A DNA stretch of 64,000 nt, from the NCBI GenBank assembly GCA_024235395.1, contig JACKMK010000003.1, forward strand, positions 310,001 through 374,000. Direction: 5' to 3'. This DNA comes from Chromatiaceae bacterium. GTDB lineage: Bacteria; Pseudomonadota; Gammaproteobacteria; Chromatiales; Chromatiaceae. The position numbers and the translations under genes were made by a program. Numbering within the stretch: the first letter of the stretch is position 1; the number at the start of each line of letters is the position of its first letter. The notes under the pieces are model-generated. The model was not told the DNA's origin and did no database searches. It saw only the letters and a list, made by a program, of their open reading frames with translations. Below are positions 31,924 through 40,079 of this stretch, piece by piece.

Positions 31924-34517
31924 GCGGTCGTTTCCCCGTCCCTCTGCAACTGGCGTCGCGGTGCGTCTTGCACCGGAATCAGCGGCAAGGTTAGCACCGC
32001 GCAGGTGCCGTTCGGCCGATTCTCCACGAGTTCGACCGTGCCGCCGTGCAGTTCCGCGATCTGGCGCACTATGGTCAACCCCAGCCCGGTGCCCTTGGTG
32101 CGGGTGGTGAAAAAGGGTTCGAAGAGGCGCCCACGTACCTGCGGCTCGATGCCCTCGCCGTTGTCGCAGACACGAAAACAGACGCGCCGGCCGTCGGCAT
32201 CCATCGCCAACTCCACGCTGACGACGACGCGGCGCTGACCGACCGGCAGGCCGGCCACCGCCTGAAACGCGTTCACCAGCAAGTTGGACAGCAGTTGCCG
32301 CAGCTTGGACGAGTCGCCGGGGAAGGTTGGCAGGCCCGGTGCGCAGTCGGTGTTTACCTCCACCTCGTACTCGATGATGCGACGGCGCACGGTGCCGATC
32401 ACCGCAGCGATCAGCTTGTCGGCACTCAACCAGGTTACGTTGAGCTCGCCCGGACGCGAATAGACCAGCATGTCGGTGATGATGTCCTCCATGTAACGGA
32501 CCTGCTCCTGGCCGATCGTCGCGAGTTCCTGCGCCTCACGCCCCTGCGCCTGCTTGCCAAGGATCTGCACTGCCATCTTCACCGACGACAGCGGATTGCG
32601 CAGGTCATGCGCCAGCATCGTCGACATCTGGCCCATCGCCGCCAACGCCTGGGTGCGCGCGAGTTCGCGGTTGCGGGTGTCGACCTCTTCCTGCAGGCGT
32701 CGGCGTTCGGTGACATCCTCCTTTACCGCCAGGAAATGCGTGACGTTGCCGTCGGCGTCGCGCAGGGCCGAGATCACCGCCGATTCCCAGTACAGCGAAC
32801 CATCCTTGCGCCGGTTGTGAAACTCGCCGCGCCATTCCCCGCCGGCGGCGAGCGCGCCCCAAAGACGCCGGTAGTCCTCCGGACCTGTCTCGCCGGACTT
32901 GAGCAGGCGCGGGTTGCGCCCGTGCACCTCGTCAAATGTGTAGCCGGTCACCTGGGTGAACTTCGGATTGACGTACTCGATGCATCCGTTGCGATCGGTG
33001 ATCAACACGATCGCCGGGCTCTGCTCCACCGCTTGCGACAGTTTGCGCACCTGGTCTTCGGCGACACGGCGCTCGGTGATGTCGTCACCAATGGCGGTCA
33101 GGCCGATTACCCTGTCGCGGGCGTCGCGCGCGGGCGTGGTATTCCAGGCGATCAAGCGGCGGTCACCAGAGCGGGTACAGACCTCGCCTTCGAATGCCGG
33201 CGGGATCTCGCCGCTCCCACTGAGGCGCTCGATCACGGTTGCAGCCAATGCGCGCTGTTCGACTGGAACGAACCGCTCCAGCCAGTCGCTGCCAATGACC
33301 TCGTCGCGTCGCCATCCGGTGAGTTCCAGCAGGTAGTGGTTGCAGAACGTCAGACGTCCGCGCGTATCGACCATCACCGCGGCCAGGCCGATGTCTTCCA
33401 GGGTCTGGCGAAAGCGCCGCTCGTAGGCACGCTGCGTCTCCGCGGTGCGTCGCTGTACCTGGGCGCTGGCGAGCAGAAAGGCGAGGATTCCCAGCAGTCC
33501 GAGCAGTCCGAGATACAGTCCCGCATGACGACCGAGAAACTTGCGCAGACCGAGCGCCGCGGGGTCAAGGCGGATGAACGAGACGACCTTCCAGACCTCG
33601 CCACCGGCGGTTGGGACGCGACCGGCCGGCAGTGCCCCGGCGGCGTTCGCGGCGGGCCAAACCGTGGCGACGGTGAACAGCCCTTCCGGGGTGACGAACT
33701 GACCGCTCTGCATCCCGCGGATGCGCGGCCAGGCGAGCGGAAAGCGGCTCGCAAAGGTCTCGTCGCGGCCCAACATGAAGCCCCATTCCTGCTCCGGCCG
33801 CGGGCTGCTCAACCAGAAGCCGTCACCGTTCAGCAGCTGGACGTGGTCAGCGATATTCGCCGTGGCACGGCGGAAGCGTTCGAGCAGGCGTGCACCGAGG
33901 TAGTTGAGCACGACCAGGCCCTGGCGCTGCCCGCTGTCATCGAACACCGGCGTCGCAAAACGCAACATCGGTTTCAGCGGCCGCTGCACCTTGCCGCCCT
34001 CGACGTTCAGGTCGAACGGAGACAGATAGACCTGCCCCGGGCCGAGCCGCAGCGCCTGCCTCACATAGTAACGGCTCGACTTGTCCTGCAGGTCGGCGCT
34101 GTCCACCAGCACCGCGTCGCCGTCGACCAGATTGACCCGCACCACCTCCCGGCCCAGCGCATCCAGAAAGCGGATCTGGTCGTACAATCGCTTCTCGCGA
34201 GCGAAGGTGACGAACACCTCGGCCAGGTAGAGGCGGCGCCCTTCAGCGACCAAGGGGTCAAAACTGAGCCCTTCGAGGAGGCGGCCGAGGAACATCAGGT
34301 CGGTGGTCACCGCGGCCGTATCGGCGACCAACACCTGTCGGGCGAGCTCGACATTCAGCGACTCGTTGGTATCACGGCGCGTGCTCTCGGCCCGATAGTC
34401 GACGTAGAAATGGATGGTCGCAACACCGCCCAGCAACAAACTCAGGGCCAGGAGCAGCCCGGCAAACATCGGCCAGGGACCCGGATGGGTCGATGGAGTG
34501 ACCTGCGCGTCATTCAC
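31920..34517 (-). CDS. Membrane sensor histidine kinase with dCache and two PAS domains
   Basis: About 865 aa if GTG at 34517 is used; an ATG at 34469 (MFAGLLLAL) also fits. TM1 is followed by a periplasmic double-Cache-type domain of about 280 residues, then TM2 (LYLGLLGLLGILAFLLAS). Two PAS domains follow (QTLEDIGLAAVMVDTRG and SPAIVLITDRNGCIEYVNP), the second with a PAC end. The HisKA H-box is MLAHDLRNPLSSV; the HATPase domain has LLVNAFQAV, CDNGEGIEP and GTGLGLTIV. It pairs with the NtrC-type regulator. The signal is presumably a small periplasmic ligand. Confidence 0.93.
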   Translation of the reverse strand: MNDAQVTPSTHPGPWPMFAGLLLALSLLLGGVATIHFYVDYRAESTRRDTNESLNVELARQVLVADTAAVTTDLMFLGRLLEGLSFDPLVAEGRRLYLAEVFVTFAREKRLYDQIRFLDALGREVVRVNLVDGDAVLVDSADLQDKSSRYYVRQALRLGPGQVYLSPFDLNVEGGKVQRPLKPMLRFATPVFDDSGQRQGLVVLNYLGARLLERFRRATANIADHVQLLNGDGFWLSSPRPEQEWGFMLGRDETFASRFPLAWPRIRGMQSGQFVTPEGLFTVATVWPAANAAGALPAGRVPTAGGEVWKVVSFIRLDPAALGLRKFLGRHAGLYLGLLGLLGILAFLLASAQVQRRTAETQRAYERRFRQTLEDIGLAAVMVDTRGRLTFCNHYLLELTGWRRDEVIGSDWLERFVPVEQRALAATVIERLSGSGEIPPAFEGEVCTRSGDRRLIAWNTTPARDARDRVIGLTAIGDDITERRVAEDQVRKLSQAVEQSPAIVLITDRNGCIEYVNPKFTQVTGYTFDEVHGRNPRLLKSGETGPEDYRRLWGALAAGGEWRGEFHNRRKDGSLYWESAVISALRDADGNVTHFLAVKEDVTERRRLQEEVDTRNRELARTQALAAMGQMSTMLAHDLRNPLSSVKMAVQILGKQAQGREAQELATIGQEQVRYMEDIITDMLVYSRPGELNVTWLSADKLIAAVIGTVRRRIIEYEVEVNTDCAPGLPTFPGDSSKLRQLLSNLLVNAFQAVAGLPVGQRRVVVSVELAMDADGRRVCFRVCDNGEGIEPQVRGRLFEPFFTTRTKGTGLGLTIVRQIAELHGGTVELVENRPNGTCAVLTLPLIPVQDAPRRQLQRDGETTA

Positions 34518-34934
34518 GGGGCAGGACCGACTGAGTGGCGGATGGCACGAATGCCATCCTGAATCGGCACGATGATCCAGGTCGCATCGGGGCAAGTCTA
34601 ACCGCTCGGTGGATATCCGGCGACGCACGGGCCCGTCCACCCGTCAGGGCGCCCCAGCCGATTGACAATTCGCATCGCGCCGGACGCCCTGCACCCTGTG
34701 TACTGCCATGTGCGTGCACGCTCCAGCGGCATCGCGGCCGACGGACCGGCTGTAGCGGATCCAGGCGTCCCCCTGGACGGGTCCCTAGCGGACCCAACCC
34801 CAGCAGGCCGCGGCCCGACCGGTCGCGGTCTGCCTTTCGACCGCCACCCACAGCACACGGACAGTTACAGCTAGACTGAAAACACCTTGTAGAATTAAAA
34901 GTCCCGGGACAGGAGACCAGACGAGGTGTCGGTC
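34518..34934. other. Intergenic region between divergent kinase and lipoprotein genes
   Basis: About 415 bp without a credible gene. A TAGAAT hexamer near 34890, in a short AT-rich stretch, may be the -10 of the plus-strand operon starting at 34935. I see no strong palindrome. Confidence 0.4.
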
Positions 34935-36029
34935 ATGGACTGCGTGACAGGCCGGTGGCGCAAGGCCAGGTTGCACAGGGTGCACGCGCTGTGGCTTGCG
35001 ATATTGCTCAGCGTTTTGAGCGGTTGTTCAAAGGCACCGCCACCGAGCGGCAGCGAGCCGGCGCCACAGGCCGATGCCACTGCGGAACGCCCGGCGCAGG
35101 CCGAGGTAGCCCCGGCACCGGCAGCGCCGACCGGCGCTGCCGTCGAGCAGCCGGTCGAAGAAAGGGAAGAGGTGCCGGGCGAATCTTCGGGCACGGTGCC
35201 CGAGACCACCTCGGGCGACCAGCCGGCCGCCGCCACGCCCATCCCCGTGCAGCCAAGCGTGAAGTCGGCCGATATCGCGATCGGCGGCACGGCCGGCAAC
35301 CTCCAGCCCGGCGCAGGCTTCGGCCAAGGGAGCATCATGCAACGCCCGGCGTTCAGGTCGGGTGAATCCGGAGCCGGTGCTATCCAGCGGCAGGAGGCAC
35401 AGGTCGCGGCTGTCGAAAGCCCGGAGGTCACCGCACCCTTGCCGAGTTATCCCTGGCCCCCCGAGGACCCGTCCTCGTTGGCACGCCTCGACGCGATCCA
35501 CGACTTCTCGAACGGTGGCCGGGCGTCGCTGTACGACGTCGCGGAGACGCTGCGTGATGCGCTGCTGCGCGCCGGGTATCCGGAACTCGGCTACTACCAG
35601 GCGCCCGGTGGCTTTGCGATCGTGACCCGGCTCGAAGGGATCGACACGGAAGGCCGACCGCTCGGCCCCGATCGTCGTTACCGGCTGCCCGACGATGCGG
35701 TCGACTTCAGTTTCACCGACTACATACGGGGGCTGTTTTTCGCACCGGACGGCTACTACCGGCTGATCGTATTCGTCGTGACCGACCAGGCCTACACGAC
35801 GCGTGACCAGCCACTCGACGAAAACGTCGCACTCGCGAGACTGCGGCGCGGCGCGGTTGCGCTGCCACCTGCGTACCACGACAAGCCGTTCACCGCGCAG
35901 CACCGGGTCGACGCGTTGATCTATGAGTTCCATACCGCCGCACACCAAGTGGAGACGCTGCGCCCGGGACGCCTGCTACCGACCACCCATATCGAGCGAA
36001 CCGGGCTTTTGTCACGGCTGGGTGACTGA
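34935..36029 (+). CDS. Lipoprotein of unknown function, first gene of the TIR operon
   Basis: 364 aa from ATG at 34935; GAGG is well placed, and an in-frame GTG at 34926 is less likely. The signal ends in the lipobox LLSVLSGCSK. A Pro/Ala/Glu-rich low-complexity linker runs to about residue 155. The C-terminal domain of about 200 residues contains GRASLYDVAETLRDALLRAG, YYQAPGGFAIVTRLEGID and GYYRLIVFVVTDQ, then HRVDALIYEFH. I do not recognise that domain. Its stop is 3 bp before the TIR gene, so they are co-expressed. The linker suggests the domain is held away from the membrane. Confidence 0.75.
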   Translation: MDCVTGRWRKARLHRVHALWLAILLSVLSGCSKAPPPSGSEPAPQADATAERPAQAEVAPAPAAPTGAAVEQPVEEREEVPGESSGTVPETTSGDQPAAATPIPVQPSVKSADIAIGGTAGNLQPGAGFGQGSIMQRPAFRSGESGAGAIQRQEAQVAAVESPEVTAPLPSYPWPPEDPSSLARLDAIHDFSNGGRASLYDVAETLRDALLRAGYPELGYYQAPGGFAIVTRLEGIDTEGRPLGPDRRYRLPDDAVDFSFTDYIRGLFFAPDGYYRLIVFVVTDQAYTTRDQPLDENVALARLRRGAVALPPAYHDKPFTAQHRVDALIYEFHTAAHQVETLRPGRLLPTTHIERTGLLSRLGD

Positions 36030-36032
36030 ACG

Positions 36033-36731
36033 ATGAAGATCTTCATCAGCTATCGGCGCAGCGATAGCCAGGATGTCGCTGCACGCCTGGCCGATCGCCT
36101 GATCGACACCTCCGGCATTCGCGATGTGTTCATCGACGTCGAGGACATCGAAGCGGGCGCCGATTTCGAACAGGCGATCGACAGTGCAGTCACGCAGAGC
36201 GATGCCTGCCTGATCCTGATCGGCAGCGACTGGGTCGGGGTCGACCCGGACACCGGTGAACCGCGCATCCACCAGGCAGAGGACTTCGTGCGCCGCGAAG
36301 TCCGTTCCGCGCTGCGGCACTGCGGCCGCGTGATCCCGCTGCTGCTGAACGGTGCGCCGATGCCGGACCCCGACAGCCTGCCCGAAGACATCCGCCCGCT
36401 GTGCAGCAAACAGGCGGTCGCGCTGCGCCACGTCTCCTTCAATCAGGACCTGAGTGTGCTGGTCGACGCGTTGTTCGAGCGCCGGCCGGGCGGATCCCTG
36501 CGTCGCTGGTTGCGCCGCAACCCGTTGCTCGGGGTCGTGTTCAAGGCATTGGGCGGTATGCTGAGCGCTGCGGCTTTGCTGATTGCGGTCGGTGCACTGC
36601 ACTCTGCGATCACCGAAGGGCGGGCCCTGGAGGAGACGCTGGGGAGCCGCGGGCTGGTCTGGCTGGTGATCCTCACGACGCTCGGCATCGGCGCACTGTT
36701 GCCGTTCTGGATACGCCGTTGGCGACATTGA
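36033..36731 (+). CDS. TIR-domain protein with C-terminal membrane segments
   Basis: 232 aa. Residues 1-140 are a bacterial TIR domain: MKIFISYRRSDSQDVAARLA, VFIDVEDIEAGADF, CLILIGSDWVG and EDFVRREVRSAL. The last places a Glu where the NADase catalytic Glu of TIR enzymes normally is. Two hydrophobic helices follow (VFKALGGMLSAAALLIAVGAL and LVWLVILTTLGIGALLPF), so the TIR domain should be cytoplasmic and membrane-tethered. It sits between a lipoprotein and a zinc-ribbon membrane protein. Signalling or defence is possible; no known defence partner is visible. Confidence 0.85.
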   Translation: MKIFISYRRSDSQDVAARLADRLIDTSGIRDVFIDVEDIEAGADFEQAIDSAVTQSDACLILIGSDWVGVDPDTGEPRIHQAEDFVRREVRSALRHCGRVIPLLLNGAPMPDPDSLPEDIRPLCSKQAVALRHVSFNQDLSVLVDALFERRPGGSLRRWLRRNPLLGVVFKALGGMLSAAALLIAVGALHSAITEGRALEETLGSRGLVWLVILTTLGIGALLPFWIRRWRH

Positions 36732-36784
36732 CCGGCGGCAGTCTGGTCGACCCACGCACAAAACGCGGTTCGGAGAGAGATGCG

Positions 36785-37195
36785 ATGCAACCCTGTCGTG
36801 TATGCCAACACCGGGTCAGTGAGGACGCGATCGCCTGCCCGGCATGCGGTGCACCCTACCCGGCGAAGGCGGAATGGACCGGCTGGGGGTACGAGTACAA
36901 GACCAAGACGCGGCTGCTCGGCTTGCCGTTGTTGCACGTCTCTTTCAAGTACCGCCCGAATCGCACCCCGGTGGTCGCTGCCGGCGTCATCGCCATCGGT
37001 CAGTTCGGCGCCGGCATCATCAACATCTCGCAGTTCGGCATCGGGGTCGTGAGCCTCAGCCAGTTCACTATTGCCGGCTTTGCGGTGGCCCAGTTTGCGC
37101 TCGCCTATTCGTGCATCGCGCAGTTCGGGATCTACATCGACCGGGGATTCGGCCAGTTCGTACGCCAGGCAACGACACTGTGGGCGGGCCTCTGA
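36785..37195 (+). CDS. Zinc-ribbon protein with I-x-Q-F-G-type repeats
   Basis: 136 aa from ATG at 36785, with GGAGAGAG just upstream. The N-terminus is a CxxC...CxxC zinc ribbon (CRVCQHRVSEDAIACPAC). The C-terminal half repeats a short hydrophobic motif about every 9-13 residues: IAIGQFGAG, INISQFGIG, VSLSQFTIA, FAVAQFALA and CIAQFGIY. Similar ribbon-plus-repeat proteins are scattered in bacteria without an assigned role. The repeats could form membrane helices or a small beta-helix. Third gene of the lipoprotein/TIR cluster, 53 bp after TIR. Confidence 0.75.
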   Translation: MQPCRVCQHRVSEDAIACPACGAPYPAKAEWTGWGYEYKTKTRLLGLPLLHVSFKYRPNRTPVVAAGVIAIGQFGAGIINISQFGIGVVSLSQFTIAGFAVAQFALAYSCIAQFGIYIDRGFGQFVRQATTLWAGL

Positions 37196-37266
37196 CGATC
37201 GACCCACCGACCCCTTTGGAACCGTCGACCACGGGGCAGCCGCCCCGCGGTCGGACCGCCCGTCAG

Positions 37267-38634
37267 CTATCGATTACCGCGCGAGCGACGGACCCTGACC
37301 TCGACCTGTGCGGTGGATGTCAGTCCCTGCGCATCGGTCACACTCAACACCGCGATGTATCGACCAGCTTCGGTGTAGACATAGCTGGGGTCGGCCTCGC
37401 CCGATGACCCGACGCCATCTCCGAAGTCCCACGCATAGCTCAACGCGTCGCCTTCGGGGTCGTACGATCCTGCGGCAGTGAAATTCACGCTCAATGGGGC
37501 CCTGCCGACGGTGATATCTGCAGCGGCCACCGCAACCGGCGGCGCGTTGGTCACCGGCGGCGGCGTACCCGCAGCGGTCAGCAGGAACCCGTGGACCTGG
37601 CCGTTGAGCAGCCCGGTGCCAACCACGTCCCCGGCATCGTTGATCGCCGTCGCGGCAGTCAGGATCCAACCGGAGTCCGCGGTGACGCGGTCGTTGAGGT
37701 CGGTCATCTGGCCGTCTTCCCAGAGGAACGCATGGTACTGGGTCGGGTCGGAGAGGCTGGTGAGCTGGGTGACCAGCCAGGAGGTCCCGACCACCTGGTT
37801 GGAATCGTTGATATCGGCCGCGCTGCTGGTCAATCCACCGTTCAGGGTACCGAGGTCGTGCAACGTATCGGCGTGGTAGTCGTAGAGATAGGCATGGGCG
37901 TATTCGCCGGTCGTCGAACTGCTTCCGGTCGCGCCCACGATCATCTCCAGGTTATTGATCGCCTTCGCGTAGCCACCATAGGGAATCGGCAGATAGCTGA
38001 CCGCGTCGAACGCCGGCGTGGTGAGGATCGACGACGACCCGACCAGCCCGTAACGGCGGCGGCTACCGACCGCAAACCCGCCGTCGTTGATGTCGTCCAA
38101 TACGTACAGGTCGGCATAGACGCCCTGGCGCGTGCCACGCGAATACACCGTGGCCACGTTGAGGTTGTACCACTTGTTGGGCCGGTAGACCGCGGGGTCG
38201 AGCGGTAGCGGCGATGGCCGGTACGGGTTCGCCAGTTCCTTGTTGCCCGAGATCTCGCCCGACTCGTTGATGCCGAAACCACCGTAGCCGTCCCATTCGA
38301 CGACCGCGCCGTCCAGACGGAAGGCGCCCGTCAGCGTATTGCCGGTGATCTGGTCGATCTCATTCACCGCGTTGGCGACGGTTGTCCCTGCAATGTCCTG
38401 CAGACCGTCTGCGGCCGTCCAACGCACCCCGACGTTGCCCGCGTCCGTCTTGCGCGAGCCGACAACGGTCCCCTGGTTGCTGATATCGGTGGGTGACACG
38501 TCGACACCGAGGTCGATGAGCTGATAGTCCTGCGCGGCCACTTCGACGCCGCTCAGCAGACCGACGAGTGCGATCATCGCGGCCGGTAGGGACCGGATAC
38601 CTGGTGTCGGCCTAAAAGACATTTCCTTGGTCAC
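37267..38634 (-). CDS. Secreted HAF-repeat protein with C-terminal PKD domain
   Basis: 455 aa. I take GTG at 38634 because AGAGGAA is correctly spaced; ATG at 38622 is the alternative. The signal ends in GVEVAAQ. Residues about 35-345 carry HAF-type extracellular repeats with LIDLGVDVSPTDISNQGTVVG, HDLGTLNGGLTSSAADIND and ATAINDAGDVVGTG. The C-terminus (about 365-450) is a PKD domain with SYDPEGDALSYAWDFGDG. Surface-exposed or released; likely binds glycans or proteins. It is alone on its strand apart from the small gene at 39175. Confidence 0.85.
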   Translation of the reverse strand: MTKEMSFRPTPGIRSLPAAMIALVGLLSGVEVAAQDYQLIDLGVDVSPTDISNQGTVVGSRKTDAGNVGVRWTAADGLQDIAGTTVANAVNEIDQITGNTLTGAFRLDGAVVEWDGYGGFGINESGEISGNKELANPYRPSPLPLDPAVYRPNKWYNLNVATVYSRGTRQGVYADLYVLDDINDGGFAVGSRRRYGLVGSSSILTTPAFDAVSYLPIPYGGYAKAINNLEMIVGATGSSSTTGEYAHAYLYDYHADTLHDLGTLNGGLTSSAADINDSNQVVGTSWLVTQLTSLSDPTQYHAFLWEDGQMTDLNDRVTADSGWILTAATAINDAGDVVGTGLLNGQVHGFLLTAAGTPPPVTNAPPVAVAAADITVGRAPLSVNFTAAGSYDPEGDALSYAWDFGDGVGSSGEADPSYVYTEAGRYIAVLSVTDAQGLTSTAQVEVRVRRSRGNR

Positions 38635-39174
38635 AACTGTTTCCTCTGCAGTGAATGCTCCGGGCAGAAAGCGTTTCTATCGATCGTCGCCGGCATGCAG
38701 CGCCCGGATCATCGACAAACGGCGACAGTTCGGCATCGCGGCGGGCGTCCGCGAGCGTCACCCCAAGGTGGGACGAGACTCCGGAGTGGGATGCCGCAAC
38801 GCCGGTCGCACGGTGCGGCAGGCGGCTTAAAGGGCGCTTAACGCGAGGTCGCGTCCAGGACCGGTCCAAGAATGATCAGCGATACGCCAATTCATCCAAT
38901 CTTCAACAACTTAGGGGGCACAGCCGAGGACCCGTCCGGGTGCAGACCCAGGCCGGGCGACGGCGCATTTTTGTGATGGCGTGCACATCCCGACGCTCAG
39001 GCCACCGACACCGCGTGCAGGGCGCAAGCGGTTGTCGGCTGCGGCGCACAACGAGGGGTGCCTACTGCGCGACGCGCAACGTGTCGGGCACCATTGCGTG
39101 GGCGGCCCGCCAAGGTGCGCGACACGGATCGATCGACCCGGACGGGGGCGAATCATCGACTTGCGGACCGGCCG
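38635..39174. other. Long gap without a credible gene
   Basis: About 540 bp between the HAF/PKD gene and the Lys-Cys-rich peptide gene. Reading frames on the plus strand are artefacts of GC bias. No clear terminator or promoter was recognised. Confidence 0.4.
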
Positions 39175-39519
39175 CTATTCCCCGGCGCCTTTGCACTTGC
39201 CCGCCTGGCATTTGCGGACCGGGCTCTTGCCGGCCTGGCATTTGTTGGAGCCACACTTTTTTCCGGGCTTGGGTTTGTCGCCGCCGCATTTGCCCTCCCC
39301 GCACTTGGTCGTGCCGCCTATCGTGGGGTTCCTGTAGCCTTCGCATTTCTTTTCTCCGCCCGGCAGTCGATCACCGGCCGCAGTCATCGATAGCTCGGGG
39401 CTGATCTGTTGGATACTGAACGGGTTGTCACCGGCGTTTGCGCCCCCGGCCAGTACAGAACCGAACCACATAAAGGCGGAAACAAACACAGCTCCACCGT
39501 AGTAACGCTTGCCTCGCAT
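39175..39519 (-). CDS. Secreted Lys-Cys-rich small protein with an EGKCG motif
   Basis: 114 aa, with GGAGG and GGGAG upstream of ATG 39519. The N-terminal signal is FVSAFMWFGSVLAGGANA. The C-terminal half has seven Cys, each preceded by Lys: KKCEG, TKCGEGKCGG, KKCGSNKCQ, RKCQAGKCK. EGKCG is the motif modified by MNIO (DUF692) enzymes in HvfA/BufA-type copper-binding peptides. No DUF692 or DUF2063 partner lies in the window, so it is an orphan candidate. A plain metal-binding peptide is the alternative. Confidence 0.7.
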   Translation of the reverse strand: MRGKRYYGGAVFVSAFMWFGSVLAGGANAGDNPFSIQQISPELSMTAAGDRLPGGEKKCEGYRNPTIGGTTKCGEGKCGGDKPKPGKKCGSNKCQAGKSPVRKCQAGKCKGAGE

Positions 39520-39656
39520 CTCCCAAACACCTCCCTTCCTGGTTCATCGGCCTCTATAACCATACAACAGATAATGGTATTCGCCTCGGCACCCTTGACG
39601 TGGCCAGCGCTTCGCCGCACGACACCCCGCACGCGACCGTCACAAATATTTCAATT

Positions 39657-39670
39657 GCCATATATATGGC
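39657..39670. promoter_or_regulatory. Perfect 14-bp palindrome upstream of arsR
   Basis: GCCATATATATGGC, about 20 bp before the arsR start and inside the probable promoter. A self-regulated ArsR operator is the natural reading; a second related half (GTATATT) follows at 39676. Confidence 0.6.
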
Positions 39671-39689
39671 GTGACGTATATTCCGCCCG

Positions 39690-40037
39690 ATGCAACCCGA
39701 GAGCCTGTTCGCCAGCCTCGCCAACGCGACCCGTCTGCGCTGCATCATCCTGCTCTGCAACCAGGGCGAGCTGTGCGTGTGCGAACTGACCCATGCCCTG
39801 GGTGTGTCGCAACCGCAGGTCTCGCGCCACCTCGCGCAATTGCGCGAACAGGGGCTGGTGACCGATCGCCGCGCGGGTCACTGGGTCTACTACCGCGTGA
39901 ACCCGGTGCTCCCGGCGTGGGCGGGCGCGGTGCTCGACGAACTGTGTACCGGCCTGTCCGACCAGGATCCGTTCGCCGCCGACCGCCGCCTGTTGCACGC
40001 GATGCCCGACCGGCCGGAAGCGCCGCGCTGCGCCTGA
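39690..40037 (+). CDS. arsR: ArsR-family arsenic-responsive repressor
   Basis: 115 aa winged helix-turn-helix protein. The arsenite site ELCVCELTHALGV contains the two Cys of the alpha-3 type, and the recognition helix is SQPQVSRHLAQLREQG. It is followed by gapdh and arsJ on the same strand. A perfect palindrome lies in its promoter. Confidence 0.92.
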   Translation: MQPESLFASLANATRLRCIILLCNQGELCVCELTHALGVSQPQVSRHLAQLREQGLVTDRRAGHWVYYRVNPVLPAWAGAVLDELCTGLSDQDPFAADRRLLHAMPDRPEAPRCA

Positions 40038-40079
40038 CCAGCAGAGCCAACAGCCATCCATTTACGGGAACTGCCCACT

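Noticed and set aside
38655..39404. 249-codon plus-strand frame opposite the Lys-Cys peptide gene
   Set aside because: No recognisable protein features; overlaps a minus-strand gene with a signal peptide and strong ribosome site.
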